This document shows, in pieces, positions 46,159 through 55,603 of a stretch of 64,000 nt of DNA. Location of the stretch: assembly GCA_030835825.1 (NCBI GenBank), contig JAURRA010000028.1:1-64000 (forward strand). Direction: 5' to 3'. A program made the position numbers and the translations under genes. Each line of letters starts with the position of its first letter. Within the stretch, counting starts at the first letter, position 1. This DNA is from Flavobacteriaceae bacterium. GTDB taxonomy: Bacteria; Bacteroidota; Bacteroidia; Flavobacteriales; Flavobacteriaceae. The notes beneath the pieces were generated by a model. That model did no database searches. It was not told the origin of the DNA and saw only the letters and a program-made list of their open reading frames with translations.

Positions 46159-48978
46159 ATGCGATACGATTTTAAGGCCATTGAGGCCAAATGGCAAAAA
46201 TATTGGGCCGAAGCTCAAACTTATAAAGCCGAAATGCCTTCGAAAAAGCCCAAGTACTTTGTTTTGGATATGTTTCCCTATCCTAGTGGCGCAGGATTGC
46301 ATGTAGGCCATCCGCTTGGCTATATTGCCTCCGACATCTATGCGCGTTACAAGCGACTTCGTGGATTTAATGTCTTACATCCTCAAGGCTATGATAGTTT
46401 TGGACTGCCAGCAGAACAGTACGCCATCGAGACAGGTCAGCATCCCGCCACCACAACTGATCAAAATATACAGAGGTACAGACAGCAACTCGATCGGTTA
46501 GGATTTTCTTTCGATTGGTCGTGTGAAGTAAAAACAAGCGACCCGAGTTATTTCAAATGGACTCAGTGGATTTTTCTAAAACTTTTTGACTCTTGGTATG
46601 ATAAGGAACACGACAAGGCGCGACCAGTTAGCGAACTTATAGAAGTTTTTCGAACTCAAGGAAATGCCGCTCTTTCTGCAGCCTGTGATGAAAAGACTCC
46701 TGTTTTTAAGGCTCAACAATGGCAGCAGATGGATCAAGACCAACAGGCTGATATTCTTTTAAAATACAGATTGACCTATTTGGCCGAGACAGAAGTAAAC
46801 TGGTGTCCTTATTTGGGAACGGTTTTAGCAAATGATGAAATTGTCAATGGATTATCAGAAAGAGGAGGTCATCCTGTAGTCAGAAAAAAAATGACTCAGT
46901 GGATCATGAGAATATCTGCTTATGCCCAAAGATTGTTGACAGGATTGGATCATATTGATTGGACTTTTGCGCTCAAAGAATCTCAGCGCAATTGGATAGG
47001 CAAGTCTGTTGGAGCCCTGGTCCACTTTGAAGTTAAGGATTTAAACCGCAAAATATCAGTATTTACTACAAGGCCTGATACCATTTTTGGGGTCAGTTTT
47101 GTGACATTGGCGCCCGAGCATCCTCTTGTGTTGGAATTGACCACGTCGGAACACCGCGAAGAGATTCAAAGTTACATCCAAGCCACTGCGCGCAGGAGTG
47201 AACGCGACAGAATGGCCGATGTTAAAACTATTAGCGGAGCGTTTACCGGGGCCTATGTATGGCATCCCTTCACAAAAAAACCTCTTCCTATTTGGATCGG
47301 CGATTATGTGCTGGCTGGATATGGTACTGGAGCAGTAATGGCCGTACCCTGTGGAGATCAAAGGGATCACGATTTCGCTCATTTTTTCGATTTACCCATT
47401 CCAAATATTTTTAAAGACACTAATGTCGATCAAGAGGCATTCACAGAAAAGTCAGGTTTTATAATTCAAAATTCTGATTTTTTAAATGGCTTGGATTATG
47501 TCTCAGCAATGAAAGTTGTTATTGAACAATTAGAGTCCGCAGCGGCTGGCCAAGGTCAAACTAATTTTAGACTAAGGGATGCCGTGTTCTCGCGTCAGCG
47601 TTTTTGGGGAGAGCCTTTTCCAATGTATTATGTCAATGGCCGTCCACAACCTATAAGTCCAGATCATTTACCCATACGACTGCCTCATGTCGATCAATAC
47701 CTGCCCACAGAGGATGGTGCGCCGCCTTTAGGAAGAGCGACGCAATGGGCTTGGGACACTGAGCGTAATTCAGTGGTAGACAACGCTAATGTCGACCATA
47801 AGAAGGTGTTTCCTTTAGAACTGAACACCATGCCAGGATGGGCAGGTAGTGCTTGGTATTTCTTTAGATATATGGATGCACAGAACGAAAAAGAATTCGC
47901 CAATCAAGAGGCTATGTCCTATTGGAAGCAGGTGGATTTGTATATTGGAGGCAGCGAACATGCTACGGGGCATTTACTCTATTCAAGATTCTGGACCAAA
48001 TTTCTATTTGACCTTGGCTTGGTTCCAGTTGACGAACCTTTCAATAAACTTATCAACCAAGGGATGATTCTTGGAACAAGTGCCTTTGTTCATCGCCTCG
48101 AAGGAACTTCAACTTTTTTGTCTAATGATAAGGTTGATGGTCAAAAAACGCAACTTATTCATGTTGATGTCAATATGGTAGATGCCAGTAACCACTTAAA
48201 TATTAACCAATTTAAAGGTTGGCGTAAAGATTTTGCTGATGCTGACTTTGTGACGAATGATCAAGGACATTTTGTGGTTGAAAGAGAAGTTGAAAAAATG
48301 TCTAAGTCCAAATACAACGTCGTAAGTCCAGATGAGATTTGTGATCAATATGGAGCCGATAGCCTTCGGATGTATGAAATGTTTTTAGGGCCTTTAGAGC
48401 AGGCTAAGCCCTGGAATACGGCCGGGATTAGCGGGGTTTATAATTTTCTAAATAAGCTGTGGCGCCTATATATTGATGACCAAAACCGATTGAAAGTAGA
48501 AGCGTCTGAGCCCTCCGCCGAAAATTTGAAAACACTGCATAAATCCATTAAAAAAGTGCAAGATGATATTGAAGGATTTTCTTTTAATACATCGGTTTCT
48601 ACTTTTATGATTGCTGTTAATGAATTTTCTACCCAATCATGTCAAAGTAAACAAGTGCTGGAGCCTTTTCTAATTTTGTTATCGCCTTATGCCCCGCATA
48701 TTGCTGAAGAATTGTGGCATCGATTAGGTCACTCTACCTCTGTGACTTCTCAGTCATTTCCCGAATTAAACGAGGCACTATTAGTCGAACAAACCAAAGT
48801 ATACCCAGTTTCATTTAATGGTAAGATGAGGTTTACTTTGGAATTGTCCTTAGATATGGATAAAGCCGCTTTAGAGACTCACGTGCTAAAACATGATCAA
48901 ACTGTAAGTCAGTTAGCAGGTCACAAACCAAAAAAAGTTATCGTAGTCCCGGGTAAAATTATCAACATTGTGTATTAA
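46159..48978 (+). CDS. leuS: Leucine--tRNA ligase
   Basis: A 939-aa class I synthetase that charges tRNA-Leu. The start 46159 gives MRYDFKAIEAKWQKYWAEAQ, the usual N-terminus; the in-frame ATG at 46117 lies upstream of the -7 element (TACTTTTG, 46131-46138) and is rejected. The HIGH-type motif is HVGHPLGYIASDIYARYK, and the KMSKS motif reads EKMSKSKYNVVSPDE. The editing (CP1) domain lies near residues 300-420 (FTTRPDTIFGVSF). The long insertion between residues 150 and 230 (SWYDKEHDKARPVSEL) is usual in this phylum. Confidence 0.97.
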   Translation: MRYDFKAIEAKWQKYWAEAQTYKAEMPSKKPKYFVLDMFPYPSGAGLHVGHPLGYIASDIYARYKRLRGFNVLHPQGYDSFGLPAEQYAIETGQHPATTTDQNIQRYRQQLDRLGFSFDWSCEVKTSDPSYFKWTQWIFLKLFDSWYDKEHDKARPVSELIEVFRTQGNAALSAACDEKTPVFKAQQWQQMDQDQQADILLKYRLTYLAETEVNWCPYLGTVLANDEIVNGLSERGGHPVVRKKMTQWIMRISAYAQRLLTGLDHIDWTFALKESQRNWIGKSVGALVHFEVKDLNRKISVFTTRPDTIFGVSFVTLAPEHPLVLELTTSEHREEIQSYIQATARRSERDRMADVKTISGAFTGAYVWHPFTKKPLPIWIGDYVLAGYGTGAVMAVPCGDQRDHDFAHFFDLPIPNIFKDTNVDQEAFTEKSGFIIQNSDFLNGLDYVSAMKVVIEQLESAAAGQGQTNFRLRDAVFSRQRFWGEPFPMYYVNGRPQPISPDHLPIRLPHVDQYLPTEDGAPPLGRATQWAWDTERNSVVDNANVDHKKVFPLELNTMPGWAGSAWYFFRYMDAQNEKEFANQEAMSYWKQVDLYIGGSEHATGHLLYSRFWTKFLFDLGLVPVDEPFNKLINQGMILGTSAFVHRLEGTSTFLSNDKVDGQKTQLIHVDVNMVDASNHLNINQFKGWRKDFADADFVTNDQGHFVVEREVEKMSKSKYNVVSPDEICDQYGADSLRMYEMFLGPLEQAKPWNTAGISGVYNFLNKLWRLYIDDQNRLKVEASEPSAENLKTLHKSIKKVQDDIEGFSFNTSVSTFMIAVNEFSTQSCQSKQVLEPFLILLSPYAPHIAEELWHRLGHSTSVTSQSFPELNEALLVEQTKVYPVSFNGKMRFTLELSLDMDKAALETHVLKHDQTVSQLAGHKPKKVIVVPGKIINIVY

Positions 48979-49028
48979 TTCAACCAGACCGTATTAACTT
49001 TGTGTTATAGAAATTAAATGCTTTTGTT

Positions 49029-49724
49029 ATGTTAAATTATTATCTTCTTCTTGGCGGCATTGCTTTAGTCAGTTATTGGGTGAGCCATAAACTCAAATCG
49101 AAGTTCAAAAAGTATTCTGAGGTACAGTTAAGAAATGGATTGACAGGTGCTGAAATTGCCGAAAAAATGCTTTCTGATCATGGGATTTATGATGTCAAGG
49201 TAATTTGTACAGCTGGTAAGTTGACCGACCATTACAATCCTAAGGATAAAACAGTCAATCTCAGTGAGGTAGTATTTAATCAAACGAATGCTGCGGCAGC
49301 AGCCGTTGCTGCCCACGAATGTGGTCACGCCGTTCAGCATGCAACAGCTTACAGTTTGCTCCAATTGAGATCCAATTTGGTTCCAATGGTAAGTGTGGCG
49401 TCGCAATTATCTCAATGGCTCATAATTGGCGGCTTGATACTTGGAGCGGCATCTGCTGCTGGACTTGGATTTTATGTAGCGGTTATTGGCTTGATGCTTA
49501 TGGCAGTAGCGACGGTATTTAGTTTCATAACCTTACCAGTAGAATACGATGCCAGTAACCGTGCTTTGGTTTGGCTAGAAAACAAAAATATGGTTACCCG
49601 GGAAGAGTATGCTAGCGCCAAAGACGCGCTTAAATGGGCAGCTCGTACCTATCTGGTCGCGGCAATTGCCGCGCTAGCCATGCTACTCTATTGGGGTTTA
49701 CGCATACTTGGTAGCCGAGATTAA
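49029..49724 (+). CDS. Membrane zinc metallopeptidase (YugP family)
   Basis: A 231-aa membrane protein with the zinc motif HECGH in AAAVAAHECGHAVQHATAYS (about residue 98), hydrophobic helices at residues 1-18, ~128-168 and ~198-225. It belongs to the neutral zinc metallopeptidase family typified by Bacillus YugP. Substrates are unknown. It ends in a 4-base overlap with the Lrp-type regulator on the other strand. A -7 element TAACTTTG (48995-49002) precedes it by ~26 bases. Confidence 0.9.
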   Translation: MLNYYLLLGGIALVSYWVSHKLKSKFKKYSEVQLRNGLTGAEIAEKMLSDHGIYDVKVICTAGKLTDHYNPKDKTVNLSEVVFNQTNAAAAAVAAHECGHAVQHATAYSLLQLRSNLVPMVSVASQLSQWLIIGGLILGAASAAGLGFYVAVIGLMLMAVATVFSFITLPVEYDASNRALVWLENKNMVTREEYASAKDALKWAARTYLVAAIAALAMLLYWGLRILGSRD

Positions 49725-50191
49725 ACAGCTATTTGGCGCTCTATTTGTTGATCTAGTGAAATAAAGGTTTCTGTCCGGGAAACACCGCTGATGGTCTGTA
49801 TTTTGTCATAAAGCACTTTCATCAGTTCGTCGTTGTCATGACACATTACCTTAATTAAAATACCCCAATTGCCAGTAGTGTAATGGCATTCTAAAACCTC
49901 TGGGATTTTAGATATTTCCTTAATAATTTCACAATTATTGGCCGCTTTTTCTAAAACCAGACCAACGAAGGCTGTGGTTCTATATCCCAGCATATCGGTG
50001 TTCACCAAATAGCGCGAGCCTGTGAGGAGTTGGTGCTGTTCTAGTTTTTTGAGTCGCTGATGAATGGCAGCACCTGATTCGCCTACTTGACGTCCGATTT
50101 CGAGTACAGGCGTGCGAGCATCTTTCATGAGAGCACGTAAGATAGTGCGATCGATGCGGTCTAATACGAAGTTTTCGTTGATAATTTTCAT
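49721..50191 (-). CDS. Lrp/AsnC family transcriptional regulator
   Basis: A 156-aa regulator with an N-terminal winged helix-turn-helix (residues ~10-60; LDRIDRTILRALMKDARTPV and SGAAIHQRLKKLEQ) and a C-terminal RAM ligand-binding domain (about 75-150). It would sense an amino acid and regulate transcription. It lies 58 bases downstream of the saccharopine dehydrogenase-like gene, so it may control lysine or related amino-acid metabolism; this is inferred from position only. Confidence 0.92.
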   Translation of the reverse strand: MKIINENFVLDRIDRTILRALMKDARTPVLEIGRQVGESGAAIHQRLKKLEQHQLLTGSRYLVNTDMLGYRTTAFVGLVLEKAANNCEIIKEISKIPEVLECHYTTGNWGILIKVMCHDNDELMKVLYDKIQTISGVSRTETFISLDQQIERQIAV

Positions 50192-50249
50192 AGGTTGATA
50201 AATTTGGGTTTGACAGTTAAAGGTACTAAATATTTTTAAAATAAAACGT

Positions 50250-51614
50250 TTAAAGGTGTAAAGTATTGTAAGATGTGTACGGAACTTCCTTTTCGTTAAA
50301 AGAAATCATTTCATTTTCTAGCGCTGTCATTACTGGATTATAAACTTCTGACTTGACAGGAATGACAACTCCTGGAGTGCAAATTTCACTGTTTAGAATT
50401 GCCAAAGCTGCTATTCCTACAGGTAATCCCACTGTTTTTGACATGGCTGTGAATGTGTTGTCTTCACCAATCACTACCATTGTCGCATCAATTTGCTTTT
50501 CTTGACCATCTAATTCATAGCCAAATTTGTGGCACATGACAATCATGTCTTTATCTTCTGGAGCTAAGGTCCAATTGTCCATCAATATTTTTTGAAGGGC
50601 TTGAGCTGGAGATGCGTTTTTAAGGCCAATTTTTTTTGTTTTACTAAAAATATCCAAAGACAAATATTTGTCCCAAATGATATCGTCCTGATCTATTTTT
50701 AGAGCATGTCTGAATTTTAATTCAACAGAATCTGATGGGTGATATGGCAAAAATAGATTGACAAATTCTCTGTAGGAAAGATTCTCACTATGCTCAATTT
50801 GATAAGAATCATCAGTCATGCCTAATTGGACAAAAACATGCCAAGCCCGACTAAATCCAACTTTCCTGATGGTGCCGCGGTACATGGTCTTCACATCGGT
50901 TAAGCCATAGACCTCGCGGTAACTCAGTGAGTCTCTATTGGCATAAGCTTCAAATTTGCCATAACCGTCAATGTTCAAAAATTCTGTTCGTCGAAACAAG
51001 TGTTGGTATGGAATATACTTATAGCTGCCTTCTTGAATAAATTTTGCGGCCCCACCTTGTCCCGCCAAAACTACATTTCTTGGATTCCAAGTGAATTTAT
51101 AGTTCCACAGATTGTTGTCCGATTCTGGTGCGATCAAACCACCAGTGAAGGATTCGAACAATATCATTTTACCTCCTTGTGATTTGATACGGTCTATGGT
51201 TTGCATGGCACTCATATGGTCAATGCCTGGATCGCAACCAATCTCATTTAAGAAAACGAGACCTTGAGCGGCGACCTCATTATGCATGGCCTTAAGTTTG
51301 GGACTGACGTAGGAGGCAGTTACCAAGTGTTTCTTGAAAGCCAAGCACTCCGTTGCCACGTCAATATGCAAAGCCGCAGGCAACATGGAAATTACAAGAT
51401 CTGCTTGCTTGATCAAATTTTGTCTTTCTTCGATATCAGTAACATCAAAAGGTATGGCCTTAAAATAACGAGAAAATTCACTAAACTTTTGCAAATGAGA
51501 TACTTGAAGGTCAGCTATGGTGAGTTGTAACTCCTGCTTTGGAGCTTCTTTTAATAAAAATCTTATTAAATGTGATGCTGATTTTCCAGCACCAAAGATT
51601 AATACTTGTCTCAT
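50250..51614 (-). CDS. Saccharopine dehydrogenase family protein
   Basis: A 454-aa NAD(P)-dependent oxidoreductase. It begins with the Rossmann motif VLIFGAGKSASHLIRFLL and has the catalytic-domain signature FLNEIGCDPGIDHMSAMQT (about residue 123), as in saccharopine reductase (Lys9-type). It ends with VIPVKSEVYNPVMTALEN. The enzyme may act in lysine degradation or polyamine metabolism, but the exact reaction is not decided by sequence. It is followed by the Lrp/AsnC gene and is divergent from pckA. Confidence 0.88.
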   Translation of the reverse strand: MRQVLIFGAGKSASHLIRFLLKEAPKQELQLTIADLQVSHLQKFSEFSRYFKAIPFDVTDIEERQNLIKQADLVISMLPAALHIDVATECLAFKKHLVTASYVSPKLKAMHNEVAAQGLVFLNEIGCDPGIDHMSAMQTIDRIKSQGGKMILFESFTGGLIAPESDNNLWNYKFTWNPRNVVLAGQGGAAKFIQEGSYKYIPYQHLFRRTEFLNIDGYGKFEAYANRDSLSYREVYGLTDVKTMYRGTIRKVGFSRAWHVFVQLGMTDDSYQIEHSENLSYREFVNLFLPYHPSDSVELKFRHALKIDQDDIIWDKYLSLDIFSKTKKIGLKNASPAQALQKILMDNWTLAPEDKDMIVMCHKFGYELDGQEKQIDATMVVIGEDNTFTAMSKTVGLPVGIAALAILNSEICTPGVVIPVKSEVYNPVMTALENEMISFNEKEVPYTSYNTLHL

Positions 51615-51756
51615 TAAATCAAAAATTGGTTTATTATTTTCAGAAAAGCTTTGGCAATTCCTGTTTTAAAAATGTAAATAAACAAAAAAAACTTGGGTCT
51701 TTATTGTTCTTTGGGTTAATTGAAATTTTCTAAATTTACCTTCTAAACTTCAAATC

Positions 51757-53352
51757 ATGGAAAAAGCGCCAAGAGTTTCGAAAACGATTTCGTTGGAATC
51801 GTTAGGAATTTTAAATTCTGACGTAAGGTATCAACTCAGCCCCAAAGAATTACAACAAATTGCTGTAGCCGAGAACCTAGGTATAACCACCAATTCTGGT
51901 GCCTTAGCCATAAACACTGGTGATTTTACTGGAAGATCACCTAAGGACAGATTCATTGTGATGGACGATATTACTCGAGACCAAATTTGGTGGGGTAAGG
52001 TTAATATCCCTTTCGATACCGACAAGTTTGAGGGCTTGAGGCAAAAAATGGTAAGCTATCTTTCTGATAAAACCCTTTATGCAAGAGATTGTTTTGCTTG
52101 CGCTGAGCTGTCTTATCGGAAATCAGTTCGTGTGGTAACCGAACTTCCTTGGAGTTCCATGTTTGTCTATAATATGTTTATTCGGCCATCCGAAGAAGAA
52201 CTTTCAGACTTCGATCCAGAATGGACCGTTTTGAACGCTCCGGGATTTTTTGCAGATCCAGAAGTGGATGGCACCAGGCAAGCTAATTTTGCGATAATTA
52301 ATTTCTCTCGAAAAATGATACTGGTCGGAGGTACTGGTTACACGGGTGAGATTAAAAAAGGAATGTTTTCAGCATTGAATTTTATATTACCGGTTTTTCA
52401 CGAGACACTGCCAATGCATTGTAGTGCTAATGTCGGCGATGACGGGCAGACGGCGATTTTCTTTGGTCTTTCGGGCACTGGCAAAACTACCTTGTCGGCT
52501 GTTCCTGAGCGCAAGCTAATAGGTGACGATGAACATGGCTGGACATCAATGGATAGTGTTTTTAATATGGAAGGTGGTTGCTATGCCAAGGTGATTAACT
52601 TAACTGAAGAAAACGAGCCAGACATTTTTCGGGCCATTAGACCGGGTGCACTGCTCGAAAATGTCATTGTAAATAACCAAGGCGAGATTGATTTTACTAA
52701 TTCGAGCATAACCCAAAATACAAGGGTTAGCTATCCGATTGATTTTATAGAAAATATTCAAAAACCTTCCATTGGCTATAATCCCAAACATATTTTTTTC
52801 CTTACGGCCGATGCCTTTGGCGTATTACCTCCTATATCAAAACTCAATCCTAATCAGGCTGCCTACCATTTTATTTCTGGATATACAGCTAAGGTTGCTG
52901 GAACTGAGGAAGGTGTTGATCAGCCTATACCGAATTTTTCCGCTTGTTTTGGTGCGCCTTTTATGCCCGTGCACCCCACGCGTTATGCCGAAATGTTGAG
53001 TCGAAAAATGAATGATGCTAATGTGAGCGTCTGGCTTGTTAACACTGGTTGGACGGGAGGGCCCTATGGTATTGGATCTAGAATGAAATTGAAATATACA
53101 CGAGCCATGATTGATGCTGCGCTTGAACACAAATTGGATGGCGTGGCTTATGAAACCCATCCTGTTTTTGACCTAAAAATGCCTCTTGAATGTCCCGGTG
53201 TGCCCTCCGAAATCTTGAATCCAAAAAACACATGGAGGGATCCTGATGCGTATGATGCCAAGGCCTCTTATTTGTCGCAAATTTTCAAAGAGAATTTTCA
53301 ACAATTCGAGTCCTTTGCCAGTGCAGACATACTTTCGGGAGGACCAAACTAA
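51757..53352 (+). CDS. pckA: Phosphoenolpyruvate carboxykinase (ATP)
   Basis: A 531-aa cytosolic enzyme that converts oxaloacetate to phosphoenolpyruvate in gluconeogenesis. The kinase-type P-loop reads FFGLSGTGKTTLSAVPER (about residue 245). The substrate and Mn/Mg site is GDDEHGWT, and the C-terminal binding region is WLVNTGWTGGPYGIGSRMKL. The length is standard for the ATP-dependent form. It stands alone, divergent from the saccharopine dehydrogenase-like gene. Confidence 0.97.
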   Translation: MEKAPRVSKTISLESLGILNSDVRYQLSPKELQQIAVAENLGITTNSGALAINTGDFTGRSPKDRFIVMDDITRDQIWWGKVNIPFDTDKFEGLRQKMVSYLSDKTLYARDCFACAELSYRKSVRVVTELPWSSMFVYNMFIRPSEEELSDFDPEWTVLNAPGFFADPEVDGTRQANFAIINFSRKMILVGGTGYTGEIKKGMFSALNFILPVFHETLPMHCSANVGDDGQTAIFFGLSGTGKTTLSAVPERKLIGDDEHGWTSMDSVFNMEGGCYAKVINLTEENEPDIFRAIRPGALLENVIVNNQGEIDFTNSSITQNTRVSYPIDFIENIQKPSIGYNPKHIFFLTADAFGVLPPISKLNPNQAAYHFISGYTAKVAGTEEGVDQPIPNFSACFGAPFMPVHPTRYAEMLSRKMNDANVSVWLVNTGWTGGPYGIGSRMKLKYTRAMIDAALEHKLDGVAYETHPVFDLKMPLECPGVPSEILNPKNTWRDPDAYDAKASYLSQIFKENFQQFESFASADILSGGPN

Positions 53353-53360
53353 TGGTTAAA

Positions 53361-54107
53361 TTAGCGTTTGTTAGCTTCTAAAATATACTTTTCCAGAGCC
53401 ATTGTCATAGAAGGATTTTCAGGAGATGGCGTTACGATATCAGCTCTAAGTCCTCTTTCCTCAAGTGCCCTTAGGGTGGTGCTTCCATAAACTGCTAGGC
53501 GAGTTTTTTTCTGCTCAAAATCAGGGAAATTGTGAAATAAGGACTCTATGCCCGATGGGCTGAAAAAGACCAAAATATCATAGGAAACATCACTAAGGTC
53601 AGATAAATCGCTAATTACAGTCCTGTAAAAAGTCGTCAGTCTGTATTGAATATTCAATTGATCTAACACTTCGGTTATTTCTGGTGCAACTTTGTCGGTC
53701 GTAGGAAAGAGAAATTTTTCATCCTTGTGTTTTTTCACCATCGGCGTGAGTTCTGCCACAGTTCTCTTGCCCACATAAATGCGCCTTTTGCGATAAACCA
53801 CATATTTCTGTAAATAAAAAGCGATGGCCTCAGACAGGCAGAAGTACTTCATGTCATCAGGCACCTTGAACCTCATTTCTTCTGCAATTCTAAAATAGTG
53901 ATCTACCGCATTTCGACTGGTTAGAATGATGGCGGTATAGTCATTTAAATCGACTTTTTCCTTTCGAATGTCTTTGGCATAGACACCCTCTACGTGGATA
54001 AATGGTCTAAAATCAATTTTAACCTTCAATTTATCGACTAGGTTAAAATATGGAGAATTTTCTGCCTTGGGTTGTGGTTGAGAAACCAAAATGGTTTTCA
54101 CTTTCAT
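53361..54107 (-). CDS. hemD: Uroporphyrinogen-III synthase
   Basis: A 248-aa enzyme that closes hydroxymethylbilane to uroporphyrinogen III in tetrapyrrole synthesis. HemD is poorly conserved, but the two-domain layout and the landmarks AIILTSRNAVDHYFRIAEE, FLFPTTDKVAPEI and DILVFFSPSGIESLF are present. It starts 23 bases after the DUF4271 gene ends. That order, with pckA downstream on the opposite strand, is one I recognise from Flavobacteria. Confidence 0.9.
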   Translation of the reverse strand: MKVKTILVSQPQPKAENSPYFNLVDKLKVKIDFRPFIHVEGVYAKDIRKEKVDLNDYTAIILTSRNAVDHYFRIAEEMRFKVPDDMKYFCLSEAIAFYLQKYVVYRKRRIYVGKRTVAELTPMVKKHKDEKFLFPTTDKVAPEITEVLDQLNIQYRLTTFYRTVISDLSDLSDVSYDILVFFSPSGIESLFHNFPDFEQKKTRLAVYGSTTLRALEERGLRADIVTPSPENPSMTMALEKYILEANKR

Positions 54108-54130
54108 GGGTTATATTTGAATTATGGACT

Positions 54131-54817
54131 TTAAATGACAAATTTCCAGAGGACAGCCAATGGAGCTATTTCAAAGGCGCAAAGGTACAAAATAAATAGG
54201 AGCCATCTATGTCTAATCAAAAATCGAAAGCGAAAAAAGGTTGTAATAAATCCTATTGTTAAAATAGCTGCACCTATTGATAAAGTAACATAAATGAGCC
54301 ATTGAGCTCTGCCGATACTATAAACCATTAACATATTGGCTAAAAACAACCAGAGTCCAAAAAAATGCAAAGAGTTCATTTTTTGGAAAAGATAGGCACT
54401 AATCTGACTTTCTATCTTTAGCCAACGACCTGCGAATAGTTCTAAAAGTCGCTTTAAAAAAACATAAACGAACAGGATGAATATATTTCTAAAAATGGCG
54501 TTCAAGGACAAGTTTTGAGTACCGTTATTATTGAAACCAATCAGGTTAAGAAATAGTGAACTCGCCAATAAAAATTGAAAAAATAACAACAAGTCAAACT
54601 TTTGAATGCTGAATACAGAGGGTCGTTTGTAAATCTGATTGTAGGTTCCGTATCCTGTTATTTTTAAAAAATCACTAAATCTTTTCGGCTGCAGCAATTT
54701 GCACAACATTAATAATAGGGCCGAGATAAAAAAAAGCATGTTGCATTGATCAAGTGTAGTCACGGCTCTAAAATTAAGCTCAAAAGTAGAAAGAAAAACC
54801 AACATGGTGGGACACAA
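54131..54817 (-). CDS. DUF4271 integral membrane protein
   Basis: A 228-aa inner-membrane protein with about six hydrophobic helices. The N-terminal part contains LLMLCKLLQPKRFSDFLKI, typical of DUF4271, and a Trp/Phe-rich C-terminal half ends IAPLAVLWKFVI. The family is restricted to Bacteroidota and nearly always sits next to hemD. Function unknown. ATG 54817 is used; 54805 is a possible alternative. A DPM-type gene diverges from it. Confidence 0.87.
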   Translation of the reverse strand: MCPTMLVFLSTFELNFRAVTTLDQCNMLFFISALLLMLCKLLQPKRFSDFLKITGYGTYNQIYKRPSVFSIQKFDLLLFFQFLLASSLFLNLIGFNNNGTQNLSLNAIFRNIFILFVYVFLKRLLELFAGRWLKIESQISAYLFQKMNSLHFFGLWLFLANMLMVYSIGRAQWLIYVTLSIGAAILTIGFITTFFRFRFLIRHRWLLFILYLCAFEIAPLAVLWKFVI

Positions 54818-54853
54818 TCAAAAACTGTATTTTTGTACAAATTCAATTCCCGG

Positions 54854-55603
54854 ATGCAGGAAATTCAATTCAATGACTCATTAGTAATAATTCCGACTGT
54901 CAATGAAGTCGATAATATCGATAGATTGATTAGAGCGCTTATGGCTATTGAAATAGCTGTGGATGTTCTGGTGGTCGATGACGCTTCCGACGACGGCACC
55001 ATAGATTTGGTAGAAACATTAATTCGTGAATTTGAAGACCGAATCACACTGCTGCAACGACCAAAGAAAATGGGTCTGGGAACAGCCTATATAGCCGGCT
55101 TTAAATGGGCGCTTTCAAGACATTACTCTTACGTTTTTGAAATGGATGCCGATTTTTCTCATCGTCCAGAAGAGATGATGAAACTATATAAAGCCTGCCA
55201 TATTGATGAGTTTGATGTAGCCATTGGATCCCGGTATAAAAGAGGGATTCGAGTGGTCAACTGGCCTTTTGGCCGAATTTTATTGTCACTTGGGGCGTCA
55301 TGGTATGTGCGACTCATTACAGGCATGCCTGTCAGCGATCCTACCGCAGGCTTCATGTGCTATAGAAGAAGGGTTTTGTCCCATATTAATTTGGATGAGG
55401 TCAAATTTATTGGCTATGCTTTTCAGATTGAAATGAAATTTAGAGCATATCAAATGGGATTTCGAATGATGGAAGTGCCCATTGTTTTCTTTGATCGAGA
55501 AAAGGGAATTTCAAAACTGAGCAAGGGTATCATTAAAGAGGCTATCTTTGGAGTAGTAAAAATGAAGTTTAGCAGTCTATTTGGAAAATTCAATGGAAAT
55601 TAG
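54854..55603 (+). CDS. Polyprenol-phosphate mannosyltransferase-like GT2 glycosyltransferase
   Basis: A 249-aa family 2 glycosyltransferase expected to move a sugar from a nucleotide sugar to a polyprenyl phosphate on the inner face of the membrane. Diagnostic segments are VIIPTVNEVDNIDRLI, the Asp pair in VLVVDDASDDGT, the DxD-type EMDADFSHRPEEM and DPTAGFMCYRRRVL. The acceptor-proximal end includes ISKLSKGIIKEA. Start ATG 54854 follows a -7 element TATTTTTG (54828-54835). Its 3' end overlaps pyrC by 11 bases. Confidence 0.92.
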   Translation: MQEIQFNDSLVIIPTVNEVDNIDRLIRALMAIEIAVDVLVVDDASDDGTIDLVETLIREFEDRITLLQRPKKMGLGTAYIAGFKWALSRHYSYVFEMDADFSHRPEEMMKLYKACHIDEFDVAIGSRYKRGIRVVNWPFGRILLSLGASWYVRLITGMPVSDPTAGFMCYRRRVLSHINLDEVKFIGYAFQIEMKFRAYQMGFRMMEVPIVFFDREKGISKLSKGIIKEAIFGVVKMKFSSLFGKFNGN